64,000 nt of DNA from Phreatobacter sp. (GTDB taxonomy: Bacteria > Pseudomonadota > Alphaproteobacteria > Rhizobiales > Phreatobacteraceae), in the NCBI RefSeq assembly GCF_027532945.1, contig NZ_JAPZTZ010000008.1, positions 1-64,000 of the forward strand, in the 5' to 3' direction. Positions 56,398 through 64,000 of the stretch are shown here, in pieces; the first letter of the stretch is position 1; each line of letters opens with the position of its first letter. Below the pieces are notes generated by a model. That model saw only the letters and a list, made by a program, of their open reading frames with translations. It ran no database searches and was not told where the DNA came from. A program made the position numbers and the translations under genes.

Positions 56398-57096
56398 TCA
56401 CGCCGTCTGGAGCGCCTCGGCGAGGCTCTCGAACAGGCCGCGGCCGTCGGTGGAGCCGATGGCCGGGTCAACGTGGTTCTCGGGATGCGGCATCATGCCG
56501 AGCACGCGGCGGTTCTCCGAGACGATGCCGGCAATGGCATTGGTGGCGCCGTTGACATTGGCGCCCGCCGTTACCTGGCCTGCCGCGTCGCAATAGCGGA
56601 AGATCACCCGCCCCTCGCCCTCGAGCTTTGCGACCGTCTCGGCATCGGCAATGAAATTGCCCTCGCCATGCGCCACCGGCACCTCGATCACCGCGCCCGC
56701 ATTGTAGCGGCGGGTGAAGGGCGTATCGGAGCGCTCGACCTTCAGGTGGACGTTGCGGGCGATGAACTTGAGCTGCGCGTTGCGCATCAGCACGCCTGGC
56801 AGCAGCCCCGCCTCGCAGAGGATCTGGAAGCCGTTGCAGACGCCGAGCACGAGGCCGCCACGCGCCGCATGGGCCCGCACCGCGTCCATGATGGTGGCGC
56901 GGGCAGCAATGGCGCCGCAGCGCAGATAATCGCCATAGGAGAAGCCGCCGGGGAGCACGACGAGGTCGGTGCCGGCCGGCAGGTCGCGGTCGCCGTGCCA
57001 GACCAGGGCGGGCTTCTGGCCCGAGGTCAGCTCCAGCGCATAGGCGATATCGCGCTCGCGGTTCGATCCGGGAAAGACGATGACGGCGGCCTTCAT
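56398..57096 (-). CDS. purQ: Phosphoribosylformylglycinamidine synthase glutamine amidotransferase PurQ
   Basis: A 232-residue class I amidotransferase with the nucleophile C87 in GVCNGFQIL and the HPE triad partner in [10 protein letters not shown]. It supplies ammonia to PurL. Upstream purS on the same strand is 14 bases away. Separated from purL by the TadG-like gene and repeats. Confidence 0.96.
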   Translation of the reverse strand: MKAAVIVFPGSNRERDIAYALELTSGQKPALVWHGDRDLPAGTDLVVLPGGFSYGDYLRCGAIAARATIMDAVRAHAARGGLVLGVCNGFQILCEAGLLPGVLMRNAQLKFIARNVHLKVERSDTPFTRRYNAGAVIEVPVAHGEGNFIADAETVAKLEGEGRVIFRYCDAAGQVTAGANVNGATNAIAGIVSENRRVLGMMPHPENHVDPAIGSTDGRGLFESLAEALQTA

Positions 57097-57110
57097 CGGC
57101 GTTCTCCCGC

Positions 57111-57350
57111 TCAGGCGATGTCGATGCGGTAGTTCTCGACCACCGTATTGGCCAGCAGCTTCTCGCAGGCCGCCTTGATGGCGGCTTCCGCGGCGGCGCG
57201 GTCCATGTCGGCGATCTCGAGGTCGAAGACCTTGCCCTGGCGCACCGCGCCGATGCCCTCGACGCCAAGGCTCTTCAGCGCGCCCTCGATCGCCTTGCCC
57301 TGCGGATCGAGAACGCCGGTCTTCAGCGTGACGGTGACGCGGGCCTTCAT
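57111..57350 (-). CDS. purS: Phosphoribosylformylglycinamidine synthase subunit PurS
   Basis: A 79-residue small subunit ([23 protein letters not shown] by residues 3-25; [15 protein letters not shown]). PurS bridges PurL and PurQ and is needed for ammonia channelling. Standard length; 14 bases upstream of purQ. Confidence 0.94.
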   Translation of the reverse strand: MKARVTVTLKTGVLDPQGKAIEGALKSLGVEGIGAVRQGKVFDLEIADMDRAAAEAAIKAACEKLLANTVVENYRIDIA

Positions 57351-57456
57351 CGGGCGCTCCTCGGCGGGTTCGGAATGGGGTCCGTCTAGACCGCCACGCC
57401 GCCGCGATCAATGGAGGAATGGGCGCTTGACGCCCGAACCGCCGTCTTTCCCCGCA

Positions 57457-58050
57457 TCAGGGGGTACGGCGCGGCTCGGCGGGGCGCGCCGGCTGGCCGG
57501 CCGGAGCCGGCGGCGGGGCGGTGGCGCTGCGCGGCGCGGCGAGCAGGGCCGGCAGGAAGGTCGCGACATTGGCGCGCGAGGCAGCCTCGGTCGCCGCGGT
57601 CGAGACGATGGAGAAATGTCGGTCACCATCGGCGACGAGGCTGGTGGCGAGGAACTGGCGCGGACCGTTCACGGCGACGAGCGCCTTAACGGCAGTGAGC
57701 ACCTTGGCGGTGCCACGGGTCGATTCGGCGACCTCGATGATCTCGACGGCGGACAGGCGGCCATTGCTCTGCTCGACCATGCGGCGGTTCAGGCCCTCCT
57801 GCCGCTCGCGGTAGACGGCGACGGTCGGCACGGGAGCCGCGGCCTGGCCGCGAAAGCTCACCGTGGAGCCGGCGGCGCAGCTGCCGCCCGGCTTGCAGCG
57901 GTAGAAGACAGTGCCGGTCTGGGCGACCTGGCGCTCCCATCCCTCGACATTGACGACCGCGGCCGCGGGCGCCTCCTGCGCCTGGAGCATCGGCGCGGGG
58001 GCAAGCGTGGCGGCGGCAAGGCCGAGAGCGACAACGAGACGACGAATCAT
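57457..58050 (-). CDS. Hypothetical exported protein
   Basis: A 197-residue protein with a signal peptide (RRLVVALGLAAATLAPAP, cleavage near LQAQ). A globular domain with two cysteines follows (FYRCKPGGSCAAG, five residues apart), then a Pro/Ala-rich tail (APPPAPAGQPARPAEP). The layout recalls exported invasion-associated-like proteins of rhizobia, but the similarity is weak and I do not name it. It stands between purS and the lipoprotein gene, all on the minus strand. Confidence 0.6.
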   Translation of the reverse strand: MIRRLVVALGLAAATLAPAPMLQAQEAPAAAVVNVEGWERQVAQTGTVFYRCKPGGSCAAGSTVSFRGQAAAPVPTVAVYRERQEGLNRRMVEQSNGRLSAVEIIEVAESTRGTAKVLTAVKALVAVNGPRQFLATSLVADGDRHFSIVSTAATEAASRANVATFLPALLAAPRSATAPPPAPAGQPARPAEPRRTP

Positions 58051-58140
58051 GGGGCACCTGAGGGCGGGATGACGCGCCCTTGTGCCAGCCGAACATTTCC
58101 GTTTGACGGCGAGGGGCGGGCGAAAAGGCGGCGGAGCGGT

Positions 58141-58821
58141 CTAGAGGTTGGCGTCGGCGACGGCGCGGGCGGTGGCCTGCACCTGCCCTGCCCGCTCACC
58201 GATGACGAGGACCAGCTTCACGGTCCCGCCGCGCGACCGGGCAAGCACGGCGGCATGGGCGGGACGGGCCTCGTTGCGGCCAGCCGCGGCACGGCGCATC
58301 TCCAGCGTGAAGCCGCTCAAGGTCCGGTGACGGAAGGCGGCGGTGCGGCTGACGACGCGGTACGGAATGCGGCGGGCGGCAGTCGCCCGCGGCACGCCGC
58401 GCTGGGCCTGTGTCACCAGCGCGATGCGGCGCCGATTGCCCTCGCTGATGCGGGTCACAAGGCTGCGGGGATCGTTGAGGCTCCGTGCCAGCGCCCGCGC
58501 CTCGGCGCCGCGCGCCTCGATCACCGCCACCGCCACCTTCTGGGGGCAGGATGTCGCGGCGCAGGCGCCGACCGAGACCGGGATCACCGTGTCTCGGGTG
58601 ATCCAGCCATTGGCGGGCACGAAGATCCAGGGATTGTCGGAAGCGGCCCCCGCCGCGACATCGGGGCGGACGGAAACGCCGTCTACCGCCACCGGCACAT
58701 AGGCGCAGGACGCCAGCATGACGACGCCGACCACGGCAAGGAAGCCGGCCCGCAGGAGCGAAAAAACCTCGCCCGCGGCGATACCGCGGGACGAGGCAGA
58801 AGCGGGCACGTCAGCGCGCAC
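58141..58821 (-). CDS. Probable lipoprotein
   Basis: A 226-residue protein starting with GTG at 58821, only six bases after purC ends. A hydrophobic stretch RAGFLAVVGVVMLASC ends in a lipobox (LASC, C39), so it is probably lipid-modified after export; the n-region is unusually long. The mature part has two cysteines (GACAATSCPQ) and is rich in Arg/Ala. No family recognised. Its coupling to purC may be incidental. Confidence 0.6.
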   Translation of the reverse strand: MRADVPASASSRGIAAGEVFSLLRAGFLAVVGVVMLASCAYVPVAVDGVSVRPDVAAGAASDNPWIFVPANGWITRDTVIPVSVGACAATSCPQKVAVAVIEARGAEARALARSLNDPRSLVTRISEGNRRRIALVTQAQRGVPRATAARRIPYRVVSRTAAFRHRTLSGFTLEMRRAAAGRNEARPAHAAVLARSRGGTVKLVLVIGERAGQVQATARAVADANL

Positions 58822-58827
58822 GGCGCC

Positions 58828-59586
58828 TTACTGGACGAGGACCGGGCCGGTCGGGCGCTCGTTCTCGCCCATGACGCCGAGGCGACGGGCGACTTCCGTA
58901 TAGGCCTCGATCAGCCCGCCGAGATCCTTGCGGAAGCGGTCCTTGTCCATCTTGTCGTTGGAGCGGATGTCCCACAGCCGGCACGAATCCGGCGAGATCT
59001 CGTCGGCGACGACGATCCGCATGATGTCGTTCTCCCACAGGCGGCCGCACTCCATCTTGAAGTCGATGAGGCGGATGCCGGCGCCGAGGAAGAGGCCGGA
59101 GAGGAAGTCATTGACGCGGATGGCCAGCGCAATGATGTCGTCGATCTCCTGGGGCGTCGCCCAGCCGAAGGCGGTGATGTGCTCCTCGGAGACCAGCGGA
59201 TCGTTCAGCGCGTCGTTCTTGTAATAGAACTCGATGATCGAGCGCGGCAGCTGGGTACCCTCCTCGATGCCGAGGCGGGTCGACAGCGAGCCGGCGGCGA
59301 CATTGCGCACCACCACCTCGAGCGGGATGATCTCCACCTCGCGGATGAGCTGCTCGCGCATGTTCAGCCGGCGGATGAAATGCGTGGGCACGCCGATGTC
59401 GTTGAGCTTCGAGAAGAGATACTCGGAGATGCGGTTGTTGAGCACGCCCTTGCCGTCGATGACCTCGTGCTTCTTGGCGTTGAACGCCGTGGCATCGTCC
59501 TTGAAGTGCTGGATGAGGGTTCCCGGTTCCGGGCCTTCGTAGAGAACCTTGGCCTTGCCTTCATAAATGCGGCGACGGCGGCTCAT
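58828..59586 (-). CDS. purC: Phosphoribosylaminoimidazole-succinocarboxamide synthase
   Basis: A 252-residue SAICAR synthetase of the alphaproteobacterial type: [19 protein letters not shown] at the start, [47 protein letters not shown] and [12 protein letters not shown]. It joins aspartate to CAIR. I chose the ATG at 59586; an in-frame ATG at 59616 with better-spaced GGTGAGAG would add ten residues. It leads the minus-strand cluster toward purS/purQ. Confidence 0.95.
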   Translation of the reverse strand: MSRRRRIYEGKAKVLYEGPEPGTLIQHFKDDATAFNAKKHEVIDGKGVLNNRISEYLFSKLNDIGVPTHFIRRLNMREQLIREVEIIPLEVVVRNVAAGSLSTRLGIEEGTQLPRSIIEFYYKNDALNDPLVSEEHITAFGWATPQEIDDIIALAIRVNDFLSGLFLGAGIRLIDFKMECGRLWENDIMRIVVADEISPDSCRLWDIRSNDKMDKDRFRKDLGGLIEAYTEVARRLGVMGENERPTGPVLVQ

Positions 59587-59860
59587 AGGGACATACCGTG
59601 TCTTGAGGAAATCCATCTCTCACCAGGTTTCCGGTTTGCCGGTCTCCGGCGACGAAGCATTGGGCGCGCGACCCACAGAATCGGGCGCGCTGACGCCTTT
59701 GCCCGCCTTGCCTTCCTATCTGATCGTTCGCCAATGCACAATGAATCGGTGCAGGACGCGCCCGGATGAGACGGCAAAGCGACGCGATGCGACGCCAAGG
59801 CTCTCGCCAAGGTGGGGATCGGGCGACTATATGCAAGGCCGACGGGGACGACCCCTTCCC

Positions 59861-59879
59861 GGCGGATCGGCGATCCGCC
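59861..59879. repeat. Perfect short inverted repeat before the zeta-subunit gene
   Basis: GGCGGATC (59861-59868) and GATCCGCC (59872-59879) are separated by three bases, 31 bases before the ATG of the DUF1476 gene. It may be an operator or a 5'-leader hairpin. The rest of the 324-base gap between purC and this gene (59587-59910) must contain both promoters; I see no other gene or RNA in it. Confidence 0.45.
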
Positions 59880-59910
59880 ATGCTGATGACAGACGAGCCA
59901 GGAGCCACCG

Positions 59911-60231
59911 ATGAGCACCTTCGACCAGCGCCAGGAAGGCTTCGAGAAGAAGTTCGCCCACGACGAGGAGCTGCGGTTCAAGGCGACCGCGCGCCGCAAC
60001 AAGCTGCTCGGCCTCTGGGCCGCCGAGCTCATGGGCAAGACCGGCGCCGACGCCGAGGCCTATGCCAAGTCCGTCGTCATGTCGGACTTCGAGGAGGCCG
60101 GCGACGACGACGTGTTCCGCAAGGTGAAGGCTGATCTCGACGCCGCCAATGCCGGCCAGTCCGAGCACCAGATCCGCCGCACCATGGACGAGCTGATGGC
60201 CACCGCCATCGCCCAGATCCAGGCCGGCTGA
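59911..60231 (+). CDS. F1F0-ATPase inhibitor zeta subunit (DUF1476)
   Basis: A 106-residue, mostly helical protein: STFDQRQEGFEKKFAHDEEL at the N-terminus, RNKLLGLWAAELMG and YAKSVVMSDFEEAGDDDVF. This is the zeta protein of alphaproteobacteria, first shown in Paracoccus to block ATP hydrolysis by inserting its N-terminus into F1. AGGAG at 59900-59904 serves the ATG. A terminator follows. Confidence 0.9.
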   Translation: MSTFDQRQEGFEKKFAHDEELRFKATARRNKLLGLWAAELMGKTGADAEAYAKSVVMSDFEEAGDDDVFRKVKADLDAANAGQSEHQIRRTMDELMATAIAQIQAG

Positions 60232-60255
60232 GCCAGCACCGCAGCGACGATCTCG

Positions 60256-60287
60256 AAGGCCGCCGGGCTCGTGTCCGGCGGCCTTTT
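60256..60287 (+). terminator. Rho-independent terminator after the zeta-subunit gene
   Basis: AAGGCCGCCGG (60256-60266) pairs with CCGGCGGCCTT (60275-60285) with an eight-base loop, and the T run is 60284-60287. AAGG on the left makes it weakly bidirectional for the convergent monooxygenase. Confidence 0.85.
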
Positions 60288-60302
60288 CGTTGCGGGGGCG
60301 CG

Positions 60303-61808
60303 TCAGGTGTAGCGGAAGGCGGGATCGTCGAGGTCGATGACCGGAAAGGCGTCCTTGTCGGCCCAGTAGTTCTGGCTGTGCCGCCAGACCTCGCCCGGTG
60401 CCGTCTTCGGCAGGCGGTCGAGGTCGCGGAGGAGATAGCCGGGGTTGAAGTCCTGCGGGTCGGTCCACGGCCCGCGGGCTCCCGCATCCGCCGCGGCGAG
60501 CACCGGCTCGACGACATCCGCGCCGCGCGCCGCCATGTGCGGCAGGAGCCGGCAGACGAGATCGGCGACGAGGTCGGTACGCAGCGTCCAGCTGGCGCGG
60601 AAATAGCCGAAGACCCAGACGAGGTTCGGCACCCCCGTGAACATCGTCCCCCGCCAGGTCACCGTCTCGGCGAAGTCGATCGGCACGCCGTCGCGGCTGA
60701 AGGGGATATCGCCCATGACGCTGAGGCGGAAGCCGGTGGCGGTGGCGACGATGTCGGCGGGAACCTCCTCCCCTGACCGCATCAGGATGCCTCGGTGAGT
60801 GAATCGCTCGATCTCGCCGGTGACGACGGAGGCCTCGCCCCGGCGTATCGCGTGGAACAGGTCGGCATCGGGCACGAAGGCGATGCGCTGGCGCCACGGC
60901 CGGTAACGCGGCGTGAAATGGGTCTCGACGTCGTAGTCAGGCCCGAGAATGGCGCGGATGACGCCGATCAGCTCAGCCTTGACCTTGTCCGGTTGCTCGT
61001 AGGTCTGCCGGGTGAAGGCATCCTGATCGAACAGGATCTTGCGGCGGACGATCTCGTGGATCCAGCTTTCGTCGACCTGGAGCTGGCGCAGCGTCTCGGC
61101 GAGCTCGATGGCGTTGCGGCCCGTGCGGAAATAGGTGGGCGAGCGCTGCAGCATGGTGACATGGGCCGAGCGCCCGGCAAGCGCGGGGACGAGCGTCGCC
61201 GCCGTCGCACCAGAGCCGATGACGACCACCCGCTTGCCCGTGGTGTCGAGATCCTCCGGCCAGGTCTGCGGATGGACCATGGTGCCGGCGAAATCCGCCA
61301 TGCCCGGCCAGTCCGGCACGTGCCCCGCGTCGTGGCGGTAATAGCCCTGGCACATCCACAGGAAGCGCGTTGCGATCCGCCGCGTCGCGCCGGTTGCGCG
61401 CTCGCGCACCGTCACCGTCCAGCGCCGCTCGGCATCCGACCAGTCCGCCGCCACCACCGCGCGGCCGTAGCGGATGAAGCGGTCGAGGCCGTTCTCGGCG
61501 ATGATGCCCTCGAGATAGGCCTTGATCTCGGCCGCCGTGGCGATGGGCGGGCCGGTCCAGGGCTTGAAGCTGTAGCCGAAGGTGTGGAGGTCGCTGTCGG
61601 AGCGGATGCCGGGGAAGCGATGGGTTCGCCAGGTGCCGCCGAAACCGTCCTGCGCCTCCAGCACGGCAAAGGTCAGGTCCGGCAGGCGCTTCGCCAGGTG
61701 ATAGGCGCTGCCGATGCCGGACATGCCGGCGCCGACGATCAGCACATCGAGGGTCTCGTCGGGAGCCGGCGAGGCCGCGCTCGTCTCTGCAAGGGCCGTC
61801 GCGTCCAT
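60303..61808 (-). CDS. Baeyer-Villiger-type flavin monooxygenase
   Basis: A 501-residue NAD(P)H/FAD oxygenase. VLIVGAGMSGIGSAYHL near residue 22 binds FAD, DFAGTMVHPQTWPE holds the FxGxxxHxxxWP fingerprint of Baeyer-Villiger monooxygenases, and VVVIGSGATAATLVPAL is the NADPH site. It resembles EthA-like enzymes acting on ketones. The ATG at 61808 begins 22 residues before the FAD motif. Substrate unknown; it diverges from the exporter gene. Confidence 0.88.
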   Translation of the reverse strand: MDATALAETSAASPAPDETLDVLIVGAGMSGIGSAYHLAKRLPDLTFAVLEAQDGFGGTWRTHRFPGIRSDSDLHTFGYSFKPWTGPPIATAAEIKAYLEGIIAENGLDRFIRYGRAVVAADWSDAERRWTVTVRERATGATRRIATRFLWMCQGYYRHDAGHVPDWPGMADFAGTMVHPQTWPEDLDTTGKRVVVIGSGATAATLVPALAGRSAHVTMLQRSPTYFRTGRNAIELAETLRQLQVDESWIHEIVRRKILFDQDAFTRQTYEQPDKVKAELIGVIRAILGPDYDVETHFTPRYRPWRQRIAFVPDADLFHAIRRGEASVVTGEIERFTHRGILMRSGEEVPADIVATATGFRLSVMGDIPFSRDGVPIDFAETVTWRGTMFTGVPNLVWVFGYFRASWTLRTDLVADLVCRLLPHMAARGADVVEPVLAAADAGARGPWTDPQDFNPGYLLRDLDRLPKTAPGEVWRHSQNYWADKDAFPVIDLDDPAFRYT

Positions 61809-61986
61809 GGGCGTGCCACCTCGCGGGTACCGGGGAGGAAGCCTATCGGTCACCGGTAACGGGTCAACATCGGCGGATCGGCGGGGGTATTCGCGCCCCT
61901 GCCCTGCCTTCGGCCGGGTTGTCGCCCCGGCCCCGGCGGGGCAGGTAGGCCGTACGCGCCCGATGGCGCGCAAGGCGACCCGTCCC

Positions 61987-62889
61987 ATGGCCGAAGCACC
62001 ACCCGCAGCCCCCGCCTCACGAGACGCGCTGATCGGCCTTGCCTGCGGCGCCGGCGCGGCGCTGATCTGGGGCATCCAGGCCGTGGTGTCGCGCCGCTCG
62101 GTGGGCGACGGCCTTGGGCCCGTCGACGTGACGCTGCTGCGCTTCCTCACCGCCGCCGCCGTGCTGGCGCCCTTCGGGCTGATGCGGCTGAAGCCTTTCC
62201 CCGTCGGCCGTCTCGGCTGGAAGCGCTCGCTCATCCTCACCCTCCTCGCCGGCGCCCCCTTCTCCACCGTCCTCGTCGGCGGCTCGACCTTCGCCCCCGC
62301 CCTGCACACGGCGGTCATCGCCCCGAGCCTCATCCCGGTGGTAACGGCGCTCATAGCCTATGCCGCCTATCGCGAGACGAGCCCGCCCGCGCGCATTGTC
62401 GGCCTCGTGCTGATCGTCGCGGGCATCGGCCTCGTGGCGGGACAGGGCCTTTTCGCCGGAGCCTCGGACGGCGCCTGGCGCGGCGACCTGCTCTTCGTGC
62501 TGGCGTCCACCATGTGGGCGATCTTCGGCATCCTCGCCAAGCGCTGGCAAGCCGACGCGCTCGACATCACCATCACCCTGTCGATCCTGTCGCTGGCAGT
62601 GCTGCCGCTCCTGGCGCTGGCCGTACCGCTGAAGATCGCCTCGGCAGGGATCGGCGCCATCGCCCTGCAGGCGATCTACCAGGGCCTGCTCGTCGGCATC
62701 GCCTCGGTCTTCCTCTATGCCACCGCCAACCAGCGGCTGGGCGCGGCCCGCGCCTCGCTCTTCCTGCCGCTGGTGCCGGCGATCACTGCGGTGGCGAGCG
62801 CCATCCTGCTGGGCGAATGGCCCTCGGCCTCCGAACTCGTCGGCATGGCCGTGGTCATGACCGGCATGACCATCGCCATCCGGGCGTGA
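61987..62889 (+). CDS. DMT/EamA family exporter
   Basis: A 300-residue ten-helix transporter with two EamA repeats (ALIWGIQAVVSRRSVGDG near residue 26; TMWAIFGILAKRWQAD near 175). Ends with LGEWPSASELVGMAVVMTG. It exports small metabolites of unknown kind. The start may be the ATG at 61963, eight codons upstream; the choice is unsettled as neither has a strong ribosome-binding site. Confidence 0.85.
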   Translation: MAEAPPAAPASRDALIGLACGAGAALIWGIQAVVSRRSVGDGLGPVDVTLLRFLTAAAVLAPFGLMRLKPFPVGRLGWKRSLILTLLAGAPFSTVLVGGSTFAPALHTAVIAPSLIPVVTALIAYAAYRETSPPARIVGLVLIVAGIGLVAGQGLFAGASDGAWRGDLLFVLASTMWAIFGILAKRWQADALDITITLSILSLAVLPLLALAVPLKIASAGIGAIALQAIYQGLLVGIASVFLYATANQRLGAARASLFLPLVPAITAVASAILLGEWPSASELVGMAVVMTGMTIAIRA

Positions 62890-62893
62890 CGCC

Positions 62894-64000
62894 TCACTGC
62901 GTCAGGCGGGCGGTGGCGACAGCCTTCTGGAACAGGGCGTTCATGGCCGTGGAGATGCCCTGGGTCGGGCTCACCTCGAAAAAGAGGCCCGGCGAGGCGC
63001 AGCTCTGCATCCGTGTGCCGATGGTCGACTGGAACGGTGAAATCCAGGTGTTGTACCAGCCGTTCGTCGGCAGCGGCAGGTAGGTGGTGTAGAGCACCGC
63101 GATGCGGATGCCCCGCGCCTTGATCGTCTCGCAGATCGCCGGATTGAGCGGCTCCTGGCAGCGTCCGCCGCTCACTGTGGGCCGGGTGCAGCTCGACGGG
63201 TAGTAGGCATCCGTGACACCGTCGGCGACCAGCATCAAAACCTTCTGCGGCGCGGCAGCGGTCGAGCCATCGCCGGGCGTGGCGATCAGCTTGTTGATGG
63301 CCGTCAGGTTGCCGGTGTTATCCGTGCACTGGTCGTTGTTGTAGTTCTGATAGGGGATGGTCATCAGGTCGATGGAATTGGCCTTGCCCTTGGCCGACGA
63401 CAGGCTCGTCGTGAGCGCTGCAATCTCGGTGAGGCCGGTCACCGTGCAGGACTCGCCATAGGTGTAGATGGCCGCCCGGAACTGACCCGTCACCGTCTGG
63501 CTGGACTGCGCCGTGTCCATCAGCGATTGCGTCGCCTGCCGCACCACGTCGATGCGCATGGTGACGTTCAGCTTTTTGGCGAGCTTGTAGTAGTTGTTCG
63601 ATGGGTTCGACAGGTCGTGGCAGGCGAAGCCGCACTGGTCGGAAGTGTTGGCGACCATGGTGGCCACGTCCGCCGGCGTGGCGCCGATGCCCATGGACGG
63701 CGAATTGTCGAGCAGCAGGTAGAAGTCGATATAGGTGGGCAGGTTCGACGCCGCTTTGGCCGTGCCGCCGATCTGCATGGTGGTGAAGCCGAACAGGCCC
63801 ATGAAGGCCGTCTGGACCGTTGCGGTATAGGTAACGGTCGCCGACCGCACGAGACCGCTGTCGGTCACCGTGATGTCGAGGCTGGTGAGGGTGACGCGCG
63901 CCATGGCGTCATTGTTGGCGTTGAATGTGGCGATGGCATTGGCCCTTGCCACCGTGGCCGTCGGCAGGGTCGCGGAAATCTTCACGCCCACAAGCGCTGC
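62894..64000 (-). CDS. TadG-like von Willebrand factor A protein (runs off right edge)
   Basis: At least 369 residues, open to the right edge. The visible N-terminal part (ATVARANAIATFNANNDAMA) is the TadE/TadG helix-and-strand region. A VWA site DFYLLLDNSPSMG follows, with paired cysteines (CGFACHD) and VLMLVADGVTDAYYP. It is a distant paralogue of the protein encoded at 54711-55919. Its true start and any membrane anchor lie outside the window. Confidence 0.82.
   Translation of the reverse strand, partial: AALVGVKISATLPTATVARANAIATFNANNDAMARVTLTSLDITVTDSGLVRSATVTYTATVQTAFMGLFGFTTMQIGGTAKAASNLPTYIDFYLLLDNSPSMGIGATPADVATMVANTSDQCGFACHDLSNPSNNYYKLAKKLNVTMRIDVVRQATQSLMDTAQSSQTVTGQFRAAIYTYGESCTVTGLTEIAALTTSLSSAKGKANSIDLMTIPYQNYNNDQCTDNTGNLTAINKLIATPGDGSTAAAPQKVLMLVADGVTDAYYPSSCTRPTVSGGRCQEPLNPAICETIKARGIRIAVLYTTYLPLPTNGWYNTWISPFQSTIGTRMQSCASPGLFFEVSPTQGISTAMNALFQKAVATARLTQ

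Noticed and set aside
59587-59616. A ten-residue longer PurC N-terminus
   Set aside because: Related PurC proteins start at MSRRRR/MNRRRR; the extension remains possible because it has a better spaced ribosome-binding site, so it is noted but not used.

Overview
The window (about 67% G+C by eye, strong G/C preference at third codon positions) looks like chromosome of an alphaproteobacterium of the order Hyphomicrobiales (Rhizobiales). The reasons are the run murI-rpsD-(GST)-grxD-bolA-purL-purQ-purS-purC followed by an F1-ATPase zeta (DUF1476) gene, a Usg-family protein, a zf-CHCC protein, the betaine-lipid pair btaA/btaB, TadG-like von Willebrand proteins, and intergenic palindromes of the type common in this order. 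The genus cannot be fixed from the sequence alone. There is no rRNA, CRISPR array or prophage. One tRNA (Leu, UAA) is present.

Layout. 1-0.5 kb: the end of an IS3-type insertion sequence abutting a lower-G+C remnant. 0.5-6.6 kb: slyX-trhO, then the conserved but poorly understood trio of circularly permuted ATP-grasp, alpha-E and transglutaminase genes, a CinA-like protein and xanthine phosphoribosyltransferase. 6.8-12.9 kb: tRNA-Leu, secreted beta-propeller and DUF3617 proteins, an FAD monooxygenase, a zf-CHCC protein, tandem ExoD paralogues and Usg. 12.9-17.5 kb: a GT39 transferase, a GT2-GtrA fusion, and btaAB with a possible Pho box upstream. 17.6-17.8 kb: a candidate small RNA with a strong terminator. 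17.8-28.5 kb: a molybdenum hydroxylase locus (coxS-coxL-coxM of form II type) with its maturation genes MoxR, a CPBP-like membrane protein, CoxE, two XdhC parts and a MoeA/MocA-type fusion.

28.7-30.9 kb: pcaD-pcaC plus VOC and flavin reductase genes. 31.2-37.8 kb: a complete branched-chain amino-acid-type ABC transporter (livHMGF, a small membrane protein, a binding protein), followed by a Bug/TctC-type binding protein. 37.8-47.4 kb: CcdA, a P1/NylC-like peptidase, a D-amino-acid dehydrogenase, Rpe, a cell-wall amidase, PurB, a VapBC-like toxin-antitoxin pair with a palindromic operator, and small enzymes.

47.5-60.3 kb: the housekeeping block murI-rpsD, grxD-bolA-purL, purQ-purS and purC. 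It is interrupted between purL and purQ by a TadG-like gene and a 480-bp patch of palindromic repeats, and between purS and purC by two exported proteins. 60.3-64 kb: a Baeyer-Villiger-type monooxygenase, a DMT exporter and a second TadG-like gene running off the right edge.

No clearly new multi-gene defence or biosynthetic system stands out. The best leads are the candidate sRNA at 17.6-17.8 kb, the possible Pho control of btaAB, the CPBP-like protein translationally embedded between MoxR and CoxE, and the ATP-grasp/alpha-E/transglutaminase trio.
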